From Gemmata sp. (lineage in GTDB: Bacteria > Planctomycetota > Planctomycetia > Gemmatales > Gemmataceae), in contig JANWYJ010000009.1 in assembly GCA_025055115.1 (NCBI GenBank), forward strand, positions 1 through 38,356: a stretch of DNA of 38,356 bases, written 5' to 3'. Position 1 is the first letter of the stretch, and every line of letters starts with the position of its first letter. A program made the position numbers and the translations under genes. Positions 24,034 through 32,975 of this stretch are shown here, piece after piece. The notes below the pieces were generated by a model. That model was not told where the DNA came from and made no database searches. It saw nothing but the letters and a program-made list of their open reading frames with translations.

Positions 24034-24822
24034 ATGGAGAAATCGCGGTCAGCTCCGAATCCTTGTGAAGCGACGCACGAACAACACAACGGTTCGCGTT
24101 GTCCGCCGTGGGCCGGACTGAGCGACCCGGTGGAAGGATTGTCCGAAATTGCCCAGATTCGCCGCGAGCAAATTCTCGACGCCGCGGAAACCATCATCGC
24201 CCGCCACGGTATTCAAATGCTGTCGTTGGGCCGCATTGAATCCGAAGCCGGCATGAGTCGGGGGCAACTGACCTACTACTTCCCAACCAAGGAGTCGATC
24301 CTGCTGGCGGTCTACGACCGCATGCTGCGGCGCATGATTCGGCAGGCGCTGGCATCGGATGGCCCCAAGCCGATGACCGGCCAAGCCTGGCAATGCCTGC
24401 AACATGGTTTGAAGAAACATCTGGCGGCCGATTGGCCCCCGCCTGGAGGCCAAGAACTGTTCAGCCTGCTGTATACGTTTCTGGCCCAGATGGGTCACCG
24501 CGACGACTATCGGAAGCGCCTGTCGCAATGGTATGCGGAATGGCGGTCCTTTATTGCCCGCGACATTGAAACCAGCGTACCAGAACCCCGGGTGGTCTCG
24601 CCGCAGGTGTTGGCGGCACTGATCCAAGCCCTCGTCCACGGGCTGGACATGCAGATGATGCTCGACCCTAACGCCTTTGATCGCCACGAGATGTTCGCGG
24701 CCTGCGTGCGCTTGTTGGCCCCGCTGTTTGCATCCTCTTCTCCTGCCGGGCTGGAGAATTCTCAACCGGTTGGAGAGATGGCCCCTTCTCCCCCTGCGGG
24801 GAGAACTTCTGAGGAACCCTGA
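24034..24822 (+). CDS. TetR family transcriptional regulator
   Basis: Predicted 262-residue DNA-binding repressor. The N-terminal 36 residues are a non-conserved tail; the TetR helix-turn-helix occupies about 42-90: REQILDAAETIIARHGIQMLSLGRIESEAGMSRGQLTYYFPTKESIL, read here as segments around RRIESEAGMS-type recognition helix and the YYFPTKE signature (81-87). The C-terminal ligand domain (about 95-235) is helical. The stop overlaps the HlyD start (TGATG), so it heads the efflux operon and probably senses a compound exported by it. Palindromic boxes upstream suggest autoregulation. Confidence 0.92.
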   Translation: MEKSRSAPNPCEATHEQHNGSRCPPWAGLSDPVEGLSEIAQIRREQILDAAETIIARHGIQMLSLGRIESEAGMSRGQLTYYFPTKESILLAVYDRMLRRMIRQALASDGPKPMTGQAWQCLQHGLKKHLAADWPPPGGQELFSLLYTFLAQMGHRDDYRKRLSQWYAEWRSFIARDIETSVPEPRVVSPQVLAALIQALVHGLDMQMMLDPNAFDRHEMFAACVRLLAPLFASSSPAGLENSQPVGEMAPSPPAGRTSEEP

Positions 24823-26156
24823 TGGCGACGACAACCGAATCGCGGCTGAACGCCTCCGCCAACGGAGATTTGGTGAATCGCGTTCAGGCTCTGCGCCTCG
24901 ATAGCCAACTGGCGGCGGGCCAATCCCGCACCAGCGGTTCGCTGCTACCGTGGATTCTCTGTGCCCTTTTGGCGATCACGTGGGTGGGTGTAGGGGTGCG
25001 GTGGTACAAATCGGCCCCACAACCGGCCTTCGCCCCCACCGCGTCACCCACAGCTGGCAGCGGGCTGACTCCCGGCACGCCCCCACCCAGCAGCGGCTCC
25101 CAACCTGTTGTCGCTTCTGGGGAAATGGTCATTCAGCTCAAGGGCATCGTCATTCCGTCGCTACAAGTGACCGTCAGCCCACGCGATGTGGGCGCGGAAA
25201 TCACCAACATCTACTTCTCGGAAGGAAAACGGGTCAAAGAGGGGGACATTCTCGCCACGTTGGTCGATCACCAATACGCCAACCGGCTGAAAACTGAAGA
25301 AGCCGCAGTCAAAGCCGCCGAGGCCATCAAAGCCCGCGCCGTGGCCGCGGAGGTAGCCGCGCTGGCCCGTGTGGCGAAAGCCAAAGCCGCCTTGAGTGTC
25401 GCCGAAGCGCGCCTCACCCGCGCGCTGAAGATCAAAGACCGGGCCGATAAAGACTATGAAGCGGCCAAGATGAATCCGAGCGTTGTACCCGCACAAGAAT
25501 ATCGCCGCTACGAAGCGGACAAACTCGTCGCCGATGCCGACAAACTCGCCGCGGATGCCGAGGTCCTGGCTGCGCAGCGCGAAGTGGAAGCCGCCGAGGC
25601 GGATGTCGTCACCGCCAAAGCGAATGTGGCTTCCGCCAGCGCCGACCTCAACGCCGCCATCGCCCGCCGCGACGAAGCCCGGCGGTTGGTCGACAATTGC
25701 ACCGTCCGTGCCCCGATCGACGGCACGATCCTGACCAAATCCGCCGATAAAGGCGCACTGGTCAGCCCCATGTCGTTCAATGTGGCCGCCGGCATCTGCA
25801 CCATCGCCGACTTGGCCAAGTTGGAAGTGGAAATCGACGTGCCCGAACGACAAATCACCCGCCTTAAGCCCGGCCAAAGCTGTGTCCTGCAGGCCGACGC
25901 GGACCCAACCCGGGAATATCGTGGCGTCGTCGATCGCATCATGCCCATCGCCGACGATACGAAAAACGTCGTCAAAGTTCGCGTTCGCGTCTACCTGAAA
26001 AAAGACGAAGAACAGGGAACCTTTCTGAAACCGAAAATGGGTATCACCGCGACGGTGTACGAAAATCGCTTTCAGTTCAACCCCGAACTCGACTACCCCT
26101 GGGGCGACGAAGCCGAACGGCAACTCCTGTGGGATGCAGCGTGGAAAAAGAAGTGA
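24822..26156 (+). CDS. HlyD-type periplasmic adaptor protein
   Basis: Membrane fusion (adaptor) protein of 444 residues linking an ABC efflux pump to the outer envelope. A cytoplasmic tail (1-40), one membrane helix (about 42-58) and a Pro/Ser linker precede the half lipoyl domain around VTVSPRDVGAEITNIYFSEGKRVKEGDILATL (about 110-142). A long Ala/Glu/Lys/Asp-rich alpha-helical hairpin follows (about 150-290), then the returning lipoyl half with CTVRAPIDGTILTK and a beta-barrel with LKPGQSCVLQAD. GAGGAA lies just before the start, and the ATG overlaps the TetR stop. The ATPase gene follows after 71 bp. Confidence 0.92.
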   Translation: MATTTESRLNASANGDLVNRVQALRLDSQLAAGQSRTSGSLLPWILCALLAITWVGVGVRWYKSAPQPAFAPTASPTAGSGLTPGTPPPSSGSQPVVASGEMVIQLKGIVIPSLQVTVSPRDVGAEITNIYFSEGKRVKEGDILATLVDHQYANRLKTEEAAVKAAEAIKARAVAAEVAALARVAKAKAALSVAEARLTRALKIKDRADKDYEAAKMNPSVVPAQEYRRYEADKLVADADKLAADAEVLAAQREVEAAEADVVTAKANVASASADLNAAIARRDEARRLVDNCTVRAPIDGTILTKSADKGALVSPMSFNVAAGICTIADLAKLEVEIDVPERQITRLKPGQSCVLQADADPTREYRGVVDRIMPIADDTKNVVKVRVRVYLKKDEEQGTFLKPKMGITATVYENRFQFNPELDYPWGDEAERQLLWDAAWKKK

Positions 26157-26227
26157 TCCTGCCGCCGGGGCGGCTCAGCGCAAGCCCCCCGCTGGCTCAC
26201 ACGACCATTTGTTATCCGAGGGTATCT

Positions 26228-26929
26228 ATGGCACGTCCGTTGGTGCAGGTTCGCAACTTGCACAAATCCTTCACCCGGGGTACGGAGTCGATTCACGTTC
26301 TCCGCGACCTGACGCTCGATGTGGCCGAGGGCGAATTCCTCGCCCTCATGGGCCCCTCGGGCAGTGGAAAAACCACCCTCTTGAACCTGATTGCCGGTCT
26401 CGATCAACCGACCGCGGGAACCATCATTGTCGGCGACAATGTCATCTCCGAGATGTCCGAAAGCGAATTGGCCCGCTGGCGCACCCGGCATGTGGGCTTC
26501 GTCTTCCAGTTCTACTACCTTCTGCCGGTGCTGACGGCCTACGAGAACGTCGAGCTGCCACTTCTGCTTCTGCCGCTGACCAAAGAACAACGCCGCAAGC
26601 AAGTGGAAAATGCTCTGGCGTTAGTGAATCTGTCGGACCGGATGGACCACCGCCCCGGGCAACTCTCCGGCGGCCAACAGCAACGCGTCGGCATCGCCCG
26701 AGCGATGGTCACCGACCCCGAACTGATCGTGGCCGACGAACCCACCGGCGACCTCGACACCAAAAGCGCTGACGAGATTCTCCGCCTGATGGAAATTCTC
26801 TGCGAGCAGCTGAACAAAACCATCATCATGGTCACGCACGACCCCAAGGCCGCCGCACGGGCGCAGCGAACCTTGCACCTGGAGAAAGGCCAATTGGTCC
26901 TAGATACTGCGACGGCCAACGTGATGTAA
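26228..26929 (+). CDS. ABC transporter ATPase, MacB/LolD type
   Basis: ATP-binding subunit of 233 residues that powers the two FtsX-like permeases encoded downstream. All motifs are present: Walker A GPSGSGKTT near residue 42, Q-loop VFQFYYLLP, signature LSGGQQQR near 145, Walker B LIVADEPTGDLD near 165, and the switch histidine in MVTHD. The length and sequence match the MacB/LolD/DevA group, which drives mechanotransmission rather than direct transport. The start at 26228 has GAGGG upstream and removes 33 residues of unlikely sequence from the longer frame. A 140-bp gap separates it from the first permease. Confidence 0.95.
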   Translation: MARPLVQVRNLHKSFTRGTESIHVLRDLTLDVAEGEFLALMGPSGSGKTTLLNLIAGLDQPTAGTIIVGDNVISEMSESELARWRTRHVGFVFQFYYLLPVLTAYENVELPLLLLPLTKEQRRKQVENALALVNLSDRMDHRPGQLSGGQQQRVGIARAMVTDPELIVADEPTGDLDTKSADEILRLMEILCEQLNKTIIMVTHDPKAAARAQRTLHLEKGQLVLDTATANVM

Positions 26930-27069
26930 CCACCGGCAAGAAACCCACTGCCGGCGCTTGTGGTGGGAACCGGCCTTCATCAGGCAACCGGCATTCATGA
27001 GTGCTGGCATGAGTGATCGACCGTGAGCTGGAATTGCTACTGGAGTCATCAATAAAGTGAGGAATTCCG

Positions 27070-28566
27070 ATGTTCGGTCTGCCTCCCGAACTCAGCAGTG
27101 CCGGGTTCGGCTTCGATACCTCGATGTTCATGTTGACCGGCTATCTGTTCGCGGGGCTGGTCGGGATTATCGTGGGGGCCATAGCGCTGGGGTTACTCAC
27201 GTTGCCGGCGTTTTTCGTCATTTTGTGGGGGGCCGATCGTGTCGCGGGGCTTCTGGCGTCGGCGACCGGGTGGTTCCCGATCAAGTTGGTGCTCATCATG
27301 TTCCGCGGCTTGCGACGCAACATGCTGCGGACATCGCTAACGTACCTGGCGATCTTTGTGCTGACGCTCGTGTTGTGCCTTATCTACGCCGTGTTGTGGA
27401 TGATAGGCAAAGCCACCACCGAGAAAGAAGCCAACTTCAAGGCGATTGTGACGCACAAAACCACCATTCCCAGCCAAATGCCGCCGGGTTACTACGAGGA
27501 GTTCAAGCGGATTTGCATTGAAGAAGTGCCGAAAGTCTACGCCCAGAACCACCCTGGCGAGCCACCACTGGTCATTCGCGAATCCGACATCATGAGTTGG
27601 TCGTTTGTGCTGGGCACAACCGACAAAGTCAACCAACGCAAGGAGAATATGGTGTTTCTCTTTGCGCTGGAACCCGACAAAGTGCTGACGATGATGGACG
27701 GTCTCGATGACCTGACCGGGGAAGAACACGAGATGCTCAATAAGGCCTGCGACATCATGAAGCAGAACGAACGGGCCATTGTCATGAGCAAAAGCCGGCT
27801 GAAATCGTTGAACATGGAAGTGGGGCAGAAAATCAAGCTGCATGGGGTGAACTATCCGGGGCTGACGTGGGAGTTGGAAATCATCGGCACCTTGCCGGAG
27901 GGCAAGTACGAAGGGGTTTCCTTCATGAACAAATCGTACTTGCTCCGCAGCCTGGAAGCCTATCCGCGTGACCGCGAGGCCAACCCCCAAGGCCTGACAC
28001 ACCCGATGATGGAGAAGTGCATCAACCTCATCTGGGTGCGGCTGCCCAATAAAGAAGCCTTCGAGATTCTCAGCGGCATGGTCAACGACCGCGCTCGCTT
28101 CAACAAAGTCCCGATCAAGTTGGAAACCGCCTCCAGCGGCATCGGGACATGGTTGGGGGGGTTCAAAGATATCTTCTGGGGGATCAAATACATCCTGGTG
28201 CCAGCGATGATCGGCATTATGAGCCTGGTTGTGGCCAATGCCCTGTCGATCTCCGTGCGTGAGCGGCGGACCGAAATGGCCGTGCTGAAAGTTCTCGGTT
28301 TTCAGCCGCGGCACGTCATGTTCCTGGTGTTGGGCGAAGCTTTGCTCGTCGGCTTGATGGGCGGGGCGATGAGTACGTTTCTGGCCTGGCGGCTACTGGG
28401 CCATTTCAAGTTCCAGATTATGTTCTTCGGGGCGTTTTTTGTGCCGGCGATCGCTATGCTCTACGGCACGCTGCTGGGTATGGCGGTGGCCCTGGCCGGC
28501 AGTATCGTGCCGGCGTGGACCGCCAAGGATGTGAAGGTGGCGGAGGTGTTCGCCCGCGTCGCCTGA
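27070..28566 (+). CDS. FtsX/MacB-type ABC permease (first)
   Basis: Predicted 498-residue permease of the MacB/FtsX class. Unusually, an N-terminal pair of hydrophobic segments (about 18-60) precedes the standard first helix (about 90-112, LTYLAIFVLTLVLCLIYAV), giving extra membrane helices. The large extracytoplasmic domain is at about 115-370. Three C-terminal helices include VVANALSISVRERRTEMAVLKVLGF, the typical FtsX coupling segment near 392-416, and TLLGMAVALAGSIVPAW near 465-485. GAGGA lies about 7 nt upstream of the start. It probably pairs with the 790-residue permease downstream as a heterodimer. A CRISPR-like repeat cluster separates the two genes. Confidence 0.9.
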   Translation: MFGLPPELSSAGFGFDTSMFMLTGYLFAGLVGIIVGAIALGLLTLPAFFVILWGADRVAGLLASATGWFPIKLVLIMFRGLRRNMLRTSLTYLAIFVLTLVLCLIYAVLWMIGKATTEKEANFKAIVTHKTTIPSQMPPGYYEEFKRICIEEVPKVYAQNHPGEPPLVIRESDIMSWSFVLGTTDKVNQRKENMVFLFALEPDKVLTMMDGLDDLTGEEHEMLNKACDIMKQNERAIVMSKSRLKSLNMEVGQKIKLHGVNYPGLTWELEIIGTLPEGKYEGVSFMNKSYLLRSLEAYPRDREANPQGLTHPMMEKCINLIWVRLPNKEAFEILSGMVNDRARFNKVPIKLETASSGIGTWLGGFKDIFWGIKYILVPAMIGIMSLVVANALSISVRERRTEMAVLKVLGFQPRHVMFLVLGEALLVGLMGGAMSTFLAWRLLGHFKFQIMFFGAFFVPAIAMLYGTLLGMAVALAGSIVPAWTAKDVKVAEVFARVA

Positions 28567-28624
28567 AATCCGCACCGGCCAACTGGCCGTAGCTGAGAAC
28601 TGGCATGGCCCGTGGAGAGACGGG

Positions 28625-28811
28625 GCCGCAACGGCCATCCCACCGATGAGATCGTTGCGACGAAAGATGTTGATAAGGCGAGAATCGCGTTTGCGATGCC
28701 GCAACGGCCATCCCGCCGATGAGATCGTTGCGACTTCCTGCAGTTTTGTCAAAAACATCACCGCCGAGGACTAAGCCGCAACGGCCATCCCACCGATGAG
28801 ATCGTTGCGGC
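28625..28811. CRISPR. CRISPR-like mini-array, three 37-bp repeats
   Basis: Repeats at 28625-28661, 28698-28734 and 28775-28811 start GCCGCAACGGCCATCCC and end GATCGTTGCGAC. Copy 2 differs at one base; copy 3 differs only near its right end (GCGGC). Spacers are 36 bp (28662-28697) and 40 bp (28735-28774) and unrelated to each other. The repeat has terminal dyad symmetry (CGCAACG with CGTTGCG) and a small inner dyad (CATC with GATG), and GTTGCGAC resembles the ends of many real CRISPR repeats. Against a functional array: only three units, no cas genes within the window, no AT-rich leader, and many other repeats here with the same geometry but different sequences. It ends 16 bp before the next start codon. 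Confidence 0.45.
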
Positions 28812-28827
28812 GGGAGTTTGCGACCGG

Positions 28828-31200
28828 ATGAACGCGACCAACCTGAGCCTGCAGCGTGTGGCTCCGCCCCGAGGGCCGGGACGGTTCGTCAAAACCGTCG
28901 GCCAATTCGTCCGCACCCTGTTCCGCCTCATCGGCACACTTTTTGTCATTGGTTTTTCCCTTTTGCCACTGTCGGCCTTGTTGGTGGCTTTGCCGGCGGT
29001 ATCGCCCCATGAAGCGGTTTTGACTGATTCGGTCCGTCCGTTGCCCTCGTGGTGGGCACGTACCCGGCGGCGGCTTTTAGCGGCTATGGCCGGGGTGGTG
29101 GTTCTTGTCGCCCTCATCGCGTTTGCGATGGAGGTGGTGGCGCGGGCGCCGTTGCCCAGCGGCGGGCAGATGGCCACATTGGCCAAAAAGGTTCTCAGCT
29201 ACTCGGTGGCGGATTTTCCGGTCGTCTCGTGGTTCATCTTCCCCGAAGACCCCCGACCGGCCGACATCGAACCCCTCAAGAGTTTCTTAGACAAGCGGGA
29301 TAACGCACGCAAAGAACTCATCAACCCCGACCTTTCACCCGAACAGCGCCGTGCGTACCAAAACGAACTGGCCGAAGCCAACGCCGCGATTGCCAATTGG
29401 GCCGAAGAACCGGCCAACCGCTGGATCGTGCCTGCGGAATTGTTCGCCCAACGGCAGGCCGCCAGCCCCACTGGCAGCGACATGCGCCGGACCCTGGTCG
29501 ACGAGGCCATTGCGGAGCGCGTGGCCGACGTGACCAAACGCTGGCTGCCGGCCGACGAGCTTCTCAAAAGCCGCGATTCGTTCCGCAAAGCCGCCAGTCG
29601 TCCCAACCTGAATCCCCGCGATCAAAGGGAAGCCGAAAAGCGCCTGGCCGAGGTCGAACGCGAAATCGCCGAACGCACCCCCCACTCGCCCAAGCTCCGC
29701 TTGCTTCAAGACCCCGACCTGCAACCCCTTCTTGGCGTGCCGCTGTGGACCCTGTTGCCTCCGGTGTTGGTCGAACAGTGGCCCTTCGTTTTCCTCATCG
29801 TTTATGGGACCGATCTCATCTTGCTGCTGCTGATCGGCAAAGTTCCCCTCAGTTATAACTGGCGGTACTTGTGGGTCCGCAAGCGCGATACCGCGCTGAC
29901 GGCTGTGGCTTTTACTGTGGTCGTGGCCCTGGTGGTGGTGCTTCTGGCCTTCGTCAATGGCATGTACAAGCTGAACGAAACGACGGGAGTTCCGGGCAAT
30001 GTCCTCGTGTTGTCGGAAGGTTCCACCGACGAACTTTTCAGCAACCTGGCCCGCGGTGGCGATATCGAAAATGCCATCAAAGCCACAGTCATGGCCGATG
30101 CCATGGGGCGGCCCATCGGCCCCAATGGCCAAGGCGTCAGCGTCGCCCGTGGCACCTTCGGCCCCGATGGCCGCTTCCAACGCTTCCCCGTCGGGACACC
30201 CAAAGATACCCCCGGTGAATACCTCAAGAGCTTCGAATCGTACGTGGTTCTCAATCAAGCCATCCCCACCAAACCCGGCGAACCGCCCAAACGTCGCTTC
30301 CTCCAACTGCGCGCCTTCGACGATATCCGCATCGGAGCCATCGTCCACGATATTACGCTCGAAGAAGGCGGCCGATGGTTCAATACCAATGCCGTCGAAC
30401 CAGGCGAGAAAGCCCCGGATGGCCTGGAATACCTGCAATGCTGCCTGGGTGAAGGGGTCGCTGTCACCTTGGGAGAAGACCAGGGCAAAGCCCGCCTGAC
30501 GGTCGGGGATACTTTCGAATTGGGCGACCGTTGGTGGAAAGTGGTGGGCCTGATGAAAACCCGCGGCACCACCTACGGCTCCGAAATCTGGACCGGAATT
30601 CAAAACCCCGTGGTGCGGGCCAGCGGCAAGGGGGATAAGTTCAGTACCCTCGTTCTGCGGATGGAAGACGATTCCGACGAATCCGCCCGCGCTATGGCGT
30701 ACTTCCTCAACGAAATTTACACCCAGGCCAAACTCAAAGCCTTCGCAGAATCGGACTACTACAAAGAATTGACCAAAACCAATGAACAATTCCTCACCGC
30801 GATTGTGCTGATGGCGGTGATTATGGCCGTCGGCGGCATTTTCGGCGTGATGAACACGATGTTCGCCTCGATCGCCGCCCGGATTCGCGAAGTGGGCGTG
30901 TTACGAATTCTCGGCTTCAAACGTTGGCAAATTCTCATTTCCTTCATGCTGGAATCACTCACGATTGCCTTCGTCGGCGGTTTTCTCGGCTGCCTGATCG
31001 GCTATTGCGCCAACGGCTTTGAAGCGGCCAGTACCCTCTCGGGGGGTCAGGGCGGCGGCAAAAGCGTAACGCTGACGATGCAAGTTGATACCCCCATCAT
31101 TGCGACCGGGTTGCTATTCACCCTAGTGATGGGCCGCTTGGGCGGATTGGTGCCGGCGCTATCGGCCATGCGCATGGAGATTCTCGAATCTCTCCGCTGA
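28828..31200 (+). CDS. FtsX/MacB-type ABC permease (second, extended)
   Basis: Predicted 790-residue permease, roughly twice the usual size. Two N-terminal helices (about 36-58 and 85-105) are followed by a charged, helical region (about 135-295) rich in Arg/Glu/Ala (DKRDNARKEL, AYQNELAEANAAI), which may be a coiled coil. A helix at about 315-335 comes next, then the canonical permease: a helix near 355-375, an extracytoplasmic domain (about 380-640) and three C-terminal helices. The FtsX segment is MFASIAARIREVGVLRILGFKRW (near 675-697). GGGAG lies about 12 nt before the ATG. It is the partner of the preceding permease in an exporter served by the shared ATPase and HlyD adaptor. Confidence 0.9.
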   Translation: MNATNLSLQRVAPPRGPGRFVKTVGQFVRTLFRLIGTLFVIGFSLLPLSALLVALPAVSPHEAVLTDSVRPLPSWWARTRRRLLAAMAGVVVLVALIAFAMEVVARAPLPSGGQMATLAKKVLSYSVADFPVVSWFIFPEDPRPADIEPLKSFLDKRDNARKELINPDLSPEQRRAYQNELAEANAAIANWAEEPANRWIVPAELFAQRQAASPTGSDMRRTLVDEAIAERVADVTKRWLPADELLKSRDSFRKAASRPNLNPRDQREAEKRLAEVEREIAERTPHSPKLRLLQDPDLQPLLGVPLWTLLPPVLVEQWPFVFLIVYGTDLILLLLIGKVPLSYNWRYLWVRKRDTALTAVAFTVVVALVVVLLAFVNGMYKLNETTGVPGNVLVLSEGSTDELFSNLARGGDIENAIKATVMADAMGRPIGPNGQGVSVARGTFGPDGRFQRFPVGTPKDTPGEYLKSFESYVVLNQAIPTKPGEPPKRRFLQLRAFDDIRIGAIVHDITLEEGGRWFNTNAVEPGEKAPDGLEYLQCCLGEGVAVTLGEDQGKARLTVGDTFELGDRWWKVVGLMKTRGTTYGSEIWTGIQNPVVRASGKGDKFSTLVLRMEDDSDESARAMAYFLNEIYTQAKLKAFAESDYYKELTKTNEQFLTAIVLMAVIMAVGGIFGVMNTMFASIAARIREVGVLRILGFKRWQILISFMLESLTIAFVGGFLGCLIGYCANGFEAASTLSGGQGGGKSVTLTMQVDTPIIATGLLFTLVMGRLGGLVPALSAMRMEILESLR

Positions 31201-31277
31201 CGGACAAGCCAACCCCCCGCCCGTGACGAACCCCCGAGCATCGAAGGGCCGTTCGATGCACCACCGGAGAAACCGCA

Positions 31278-31454
31278 ATGCGCTTCGAGGCCATCCAGAA
31301 GTACTTCATCGCCCTTTCCGAGGGTGATCCGGTTGCTGTCGGCTTTACGGCCATCATCGGCGCCATCGCGCTGATTTTGGGGCTTTGGGTCTGGATCACC
31401 CAACGGCAACTCGATGCCGAAGACCGGCAGATCAAGAAACGCCGCGGATATTAG
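31278..31454 (+). CDS. Small single-helix membrane protein, 58 aa
   Basis: Short ORF with a good ribosome site (GGAGA 7 nt before ATG at 31278) and a clear protein-like composition: an amphipathic N terminus MRFEAIQKYFIALSEGD, one membrane helix (about 19-40, ending ALILGLWVWI), then a charged tail ending KKRRGY. It lies 77 bp after the extended permease on the same strand, so it may be a small accessory subunit of the exporter, by analogy with other small transporter-associated membrane proteins. No family was recognised. Its stop codon is the first base group of a 16-bp tandem repeat. Confidence 0.7.
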   Translation: MRFEAIQKYFIALSEGDPVAVGFTAIIGAIALILGLWVWITQRQLDAEDRQIKKRRGY

Positions 31455-31484
31455 CGAACGCGAATAAGAGCGAACGCGAATAAG
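31453..31484. repeat. Perfect 16-bp tandem duplication
   Basis: AGCGAACGCGAATAAG occurs twice without a gap (31453-31468 and 31469-31484). The first copy overlaps the stop codon of the small membrane protein. Confidence 0.9.
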
Positions 31485-31519
31485 CGGCTGCTGTGCCGAC
31501 GTTTTGTTGTGAGAATCGC

Positions 31520-31548
31520 GTGACAGTGGTGGGAATTCGCGATACACT
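31520..31548 (+). promoter_or_regulatory. Candidate promoter of EF-hand gene
   Basis: GTGACA (31520-31525), a 17-bp spacer and TACACT (31543-31548), about 84 bp before the start codon. Both boxes are imperfect, so this is tentative. Confidence 0.35.
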
Positions 31549-31631
31549 TCTTCATAACCTACCTGGCGTCCCGCCAACTGCCTTCCCCGTGTGAATCGCT
31601 TCGTCGTCGTTATCCCGATCGAGGGCGCACC

Positions 31632-32573
31632 ATGACTCATCTGGGGTCTGCTCGTGGGGTCACTGTGGCCGTTGCTGTGTTCTGGTTAGGCGTGATTCTG
31701 GGTTCATCCACCACCGCGGCCGAACACGATCAGTACGAGGAACGCTCCCTGATGCAAACGGCGCAGCGCTGGGCCGAACGGATGACCCGTGCCGCCCGCT
31801 CCGACCGAACCCTGTGGGTCAAAGCTCTTGTCGAAGTCTTCCCCGAGAAGGCCACCGAAGGGCTGCTGGCAGCCAGCAAAGACGAGGAATACGAAGCCTG
31901 GTTCGACCTTGTGACTGCAGGAAAAGATGAATGGCGGCGCGACGAATTGAAAAGCCCGCTGCTCATCGAGGTGTACGACAAATTGTTGCAGCGGCTCGAA
32001 CTGGGTCCGGTGCCGTCCATCCAGCGGGAAGAATTCCGCCGCTACTGCAAGCGCCATCTGGTTCCCAGTACCCCCGCCAACGCCCTGATGCTGGATACAA
32101 AAGACGATGCCGACAAAGTCTTTCGCGTCCTCGATAAAAACTCCGATGGGGAATTATCTCACGAAGAATTGACTATTAGCCTCAAAGAAGACAAAGTCCG
32201 CACCGACCTCGACGGCAACGGTCAGATCAGCAAAGACGAATACCGCGCCTACTTTCACCGCAAAGTCGCGGCCAAAGCGGAAGAAATCCGTGGCAAAATG
32301 ACCGAACATTCTGGCGGCCGCTCGTCGCCTTCCCCCGTCGGAAACACGAAGCCCGCCACCGGTAGCATGCCCGATTGGTTCACCGCCCTCGATGAAAATG
32401 CCGACAAGCAAATCTCCCTGTTCGAGTGGCGAGCCGGTGGCAAACCATTGGAGTTATTCCAAGAAATGGACCTCAACGGCGATGGCCTGCTGACCGAAGA
32501 CGAATACAAACGCTACTTGAGGCTCAAACAAATCGAAGCGGATCAAAAACGTCGTGAAGAGAAATTCCCCTAG
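31632..32573 (+). CDS. Exported EF-hand calcium-binding protein
   Basis: Predicted 313-residue secreted protein. GAGGG lies upstream of the start, and a signal peptide (about 1-29) ends near STTAA. A helical region (about 33-155) has no recognised motif. Four EF-hand loops follow: D168-E179 (DKNSDGELSHEE), D192-E203 (DLDGNGQISKDE), D254-E265 (DENADKQISLFE, with Lys instead of Gly at loop position 6, so probably weak) and D280-E291 (DLNGDGLLTEDE). A disordered Ser/Pro linker (about 225-248) separates the two pairs. EF-hand proteins are abundant in Planctomycetes; the partner is unknown. Confidence 0.9.
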   Translation: MTHLGSARGVTVAVAVFWLGVILGSSTTAAEHDQYEERSLMQTAQRWAERMTRAARSDRTLWVKALVEVFPEKATEGLLAASKDEEYEAWFDLVTAGKDEWRRDELKSPLLIEVYDKLLQRLELGPVPSIQREEFRRYCKRHLVPSTPANALMLDTKDDADKVFRVLDKNSDGELSHEELTISLKEDKVRTDLDGNGQISKDEYRAYFHRKVAAKAEEIRGKMTEHSGGRSSPSPVGNTKPATGSMPDWFTALDENADKQISLFEWRAGGKPLELFQEMDLNGDGLLTEDEYKRYLRLKQIEADQKRREEKFP

Positions 32574-32602
32574 ACCGTCAACGACGGCCGGGGGGAACGA
32601 AT

Positions 32603-32894
32603 CTTGTGGTTGCCGCCGTCGCCGTGGTGCAGCACAGCCGCGACGGTAGTCGGGGACACAAGCAGCCGCCGGGGCACGAACCGCGCAGTTGCCGTCGTGG
32701 TGCAGTGGTCGCTTCCACGCATTCCATCGTGCGGTTGCCGTCGTGGTACAACCGTTGCTCCCACGAACTCCATTGTACAACCGTTGCTCCCACGAACTCC
32801 ATTGGGGTAAGCGATGCAGTTCTTGGCCCCGAATTCCTTCACCGGGCGAATGAGTATGTTGCTCCCACGAACTCCATTGGGGTAAGCGATGCAG
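32603..32894. repeat. Composite repeat array downstream of EF-hand gene
   Basis: A perfect 37-bp pair (start GTTGCTCCCACGAACTCCAT) lies at 32783-32819 and 32858-32894 (75-bp period, 38-bp spacer). A perfect 29-bp tandem lies at 32746-32774 and 32775-32803 (start GTACAACCGTTGCTCCC). A degenerate 46-bp unit (GTTGCCGTCGTGGT at 32688 and 32734) extends the array leftwards. No gene is supported in 32574-32975. Confidence 0.88.
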
Positions 32895-32975
32895 GGGAAA
32901 CGGACGACGCGGTGGCCGTCCCGAGTGTTCTCTGCCGCCAGGGCGTCGGCGGCAGGGGGCGCATGGGTGCGGGCT

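Noticed and set aside
29335-30789. 484-residue minus-strand ORF
   Set aside because: It is the antisense shadow of the extended ABC permease, whose motifs and ribosome site are convincing.
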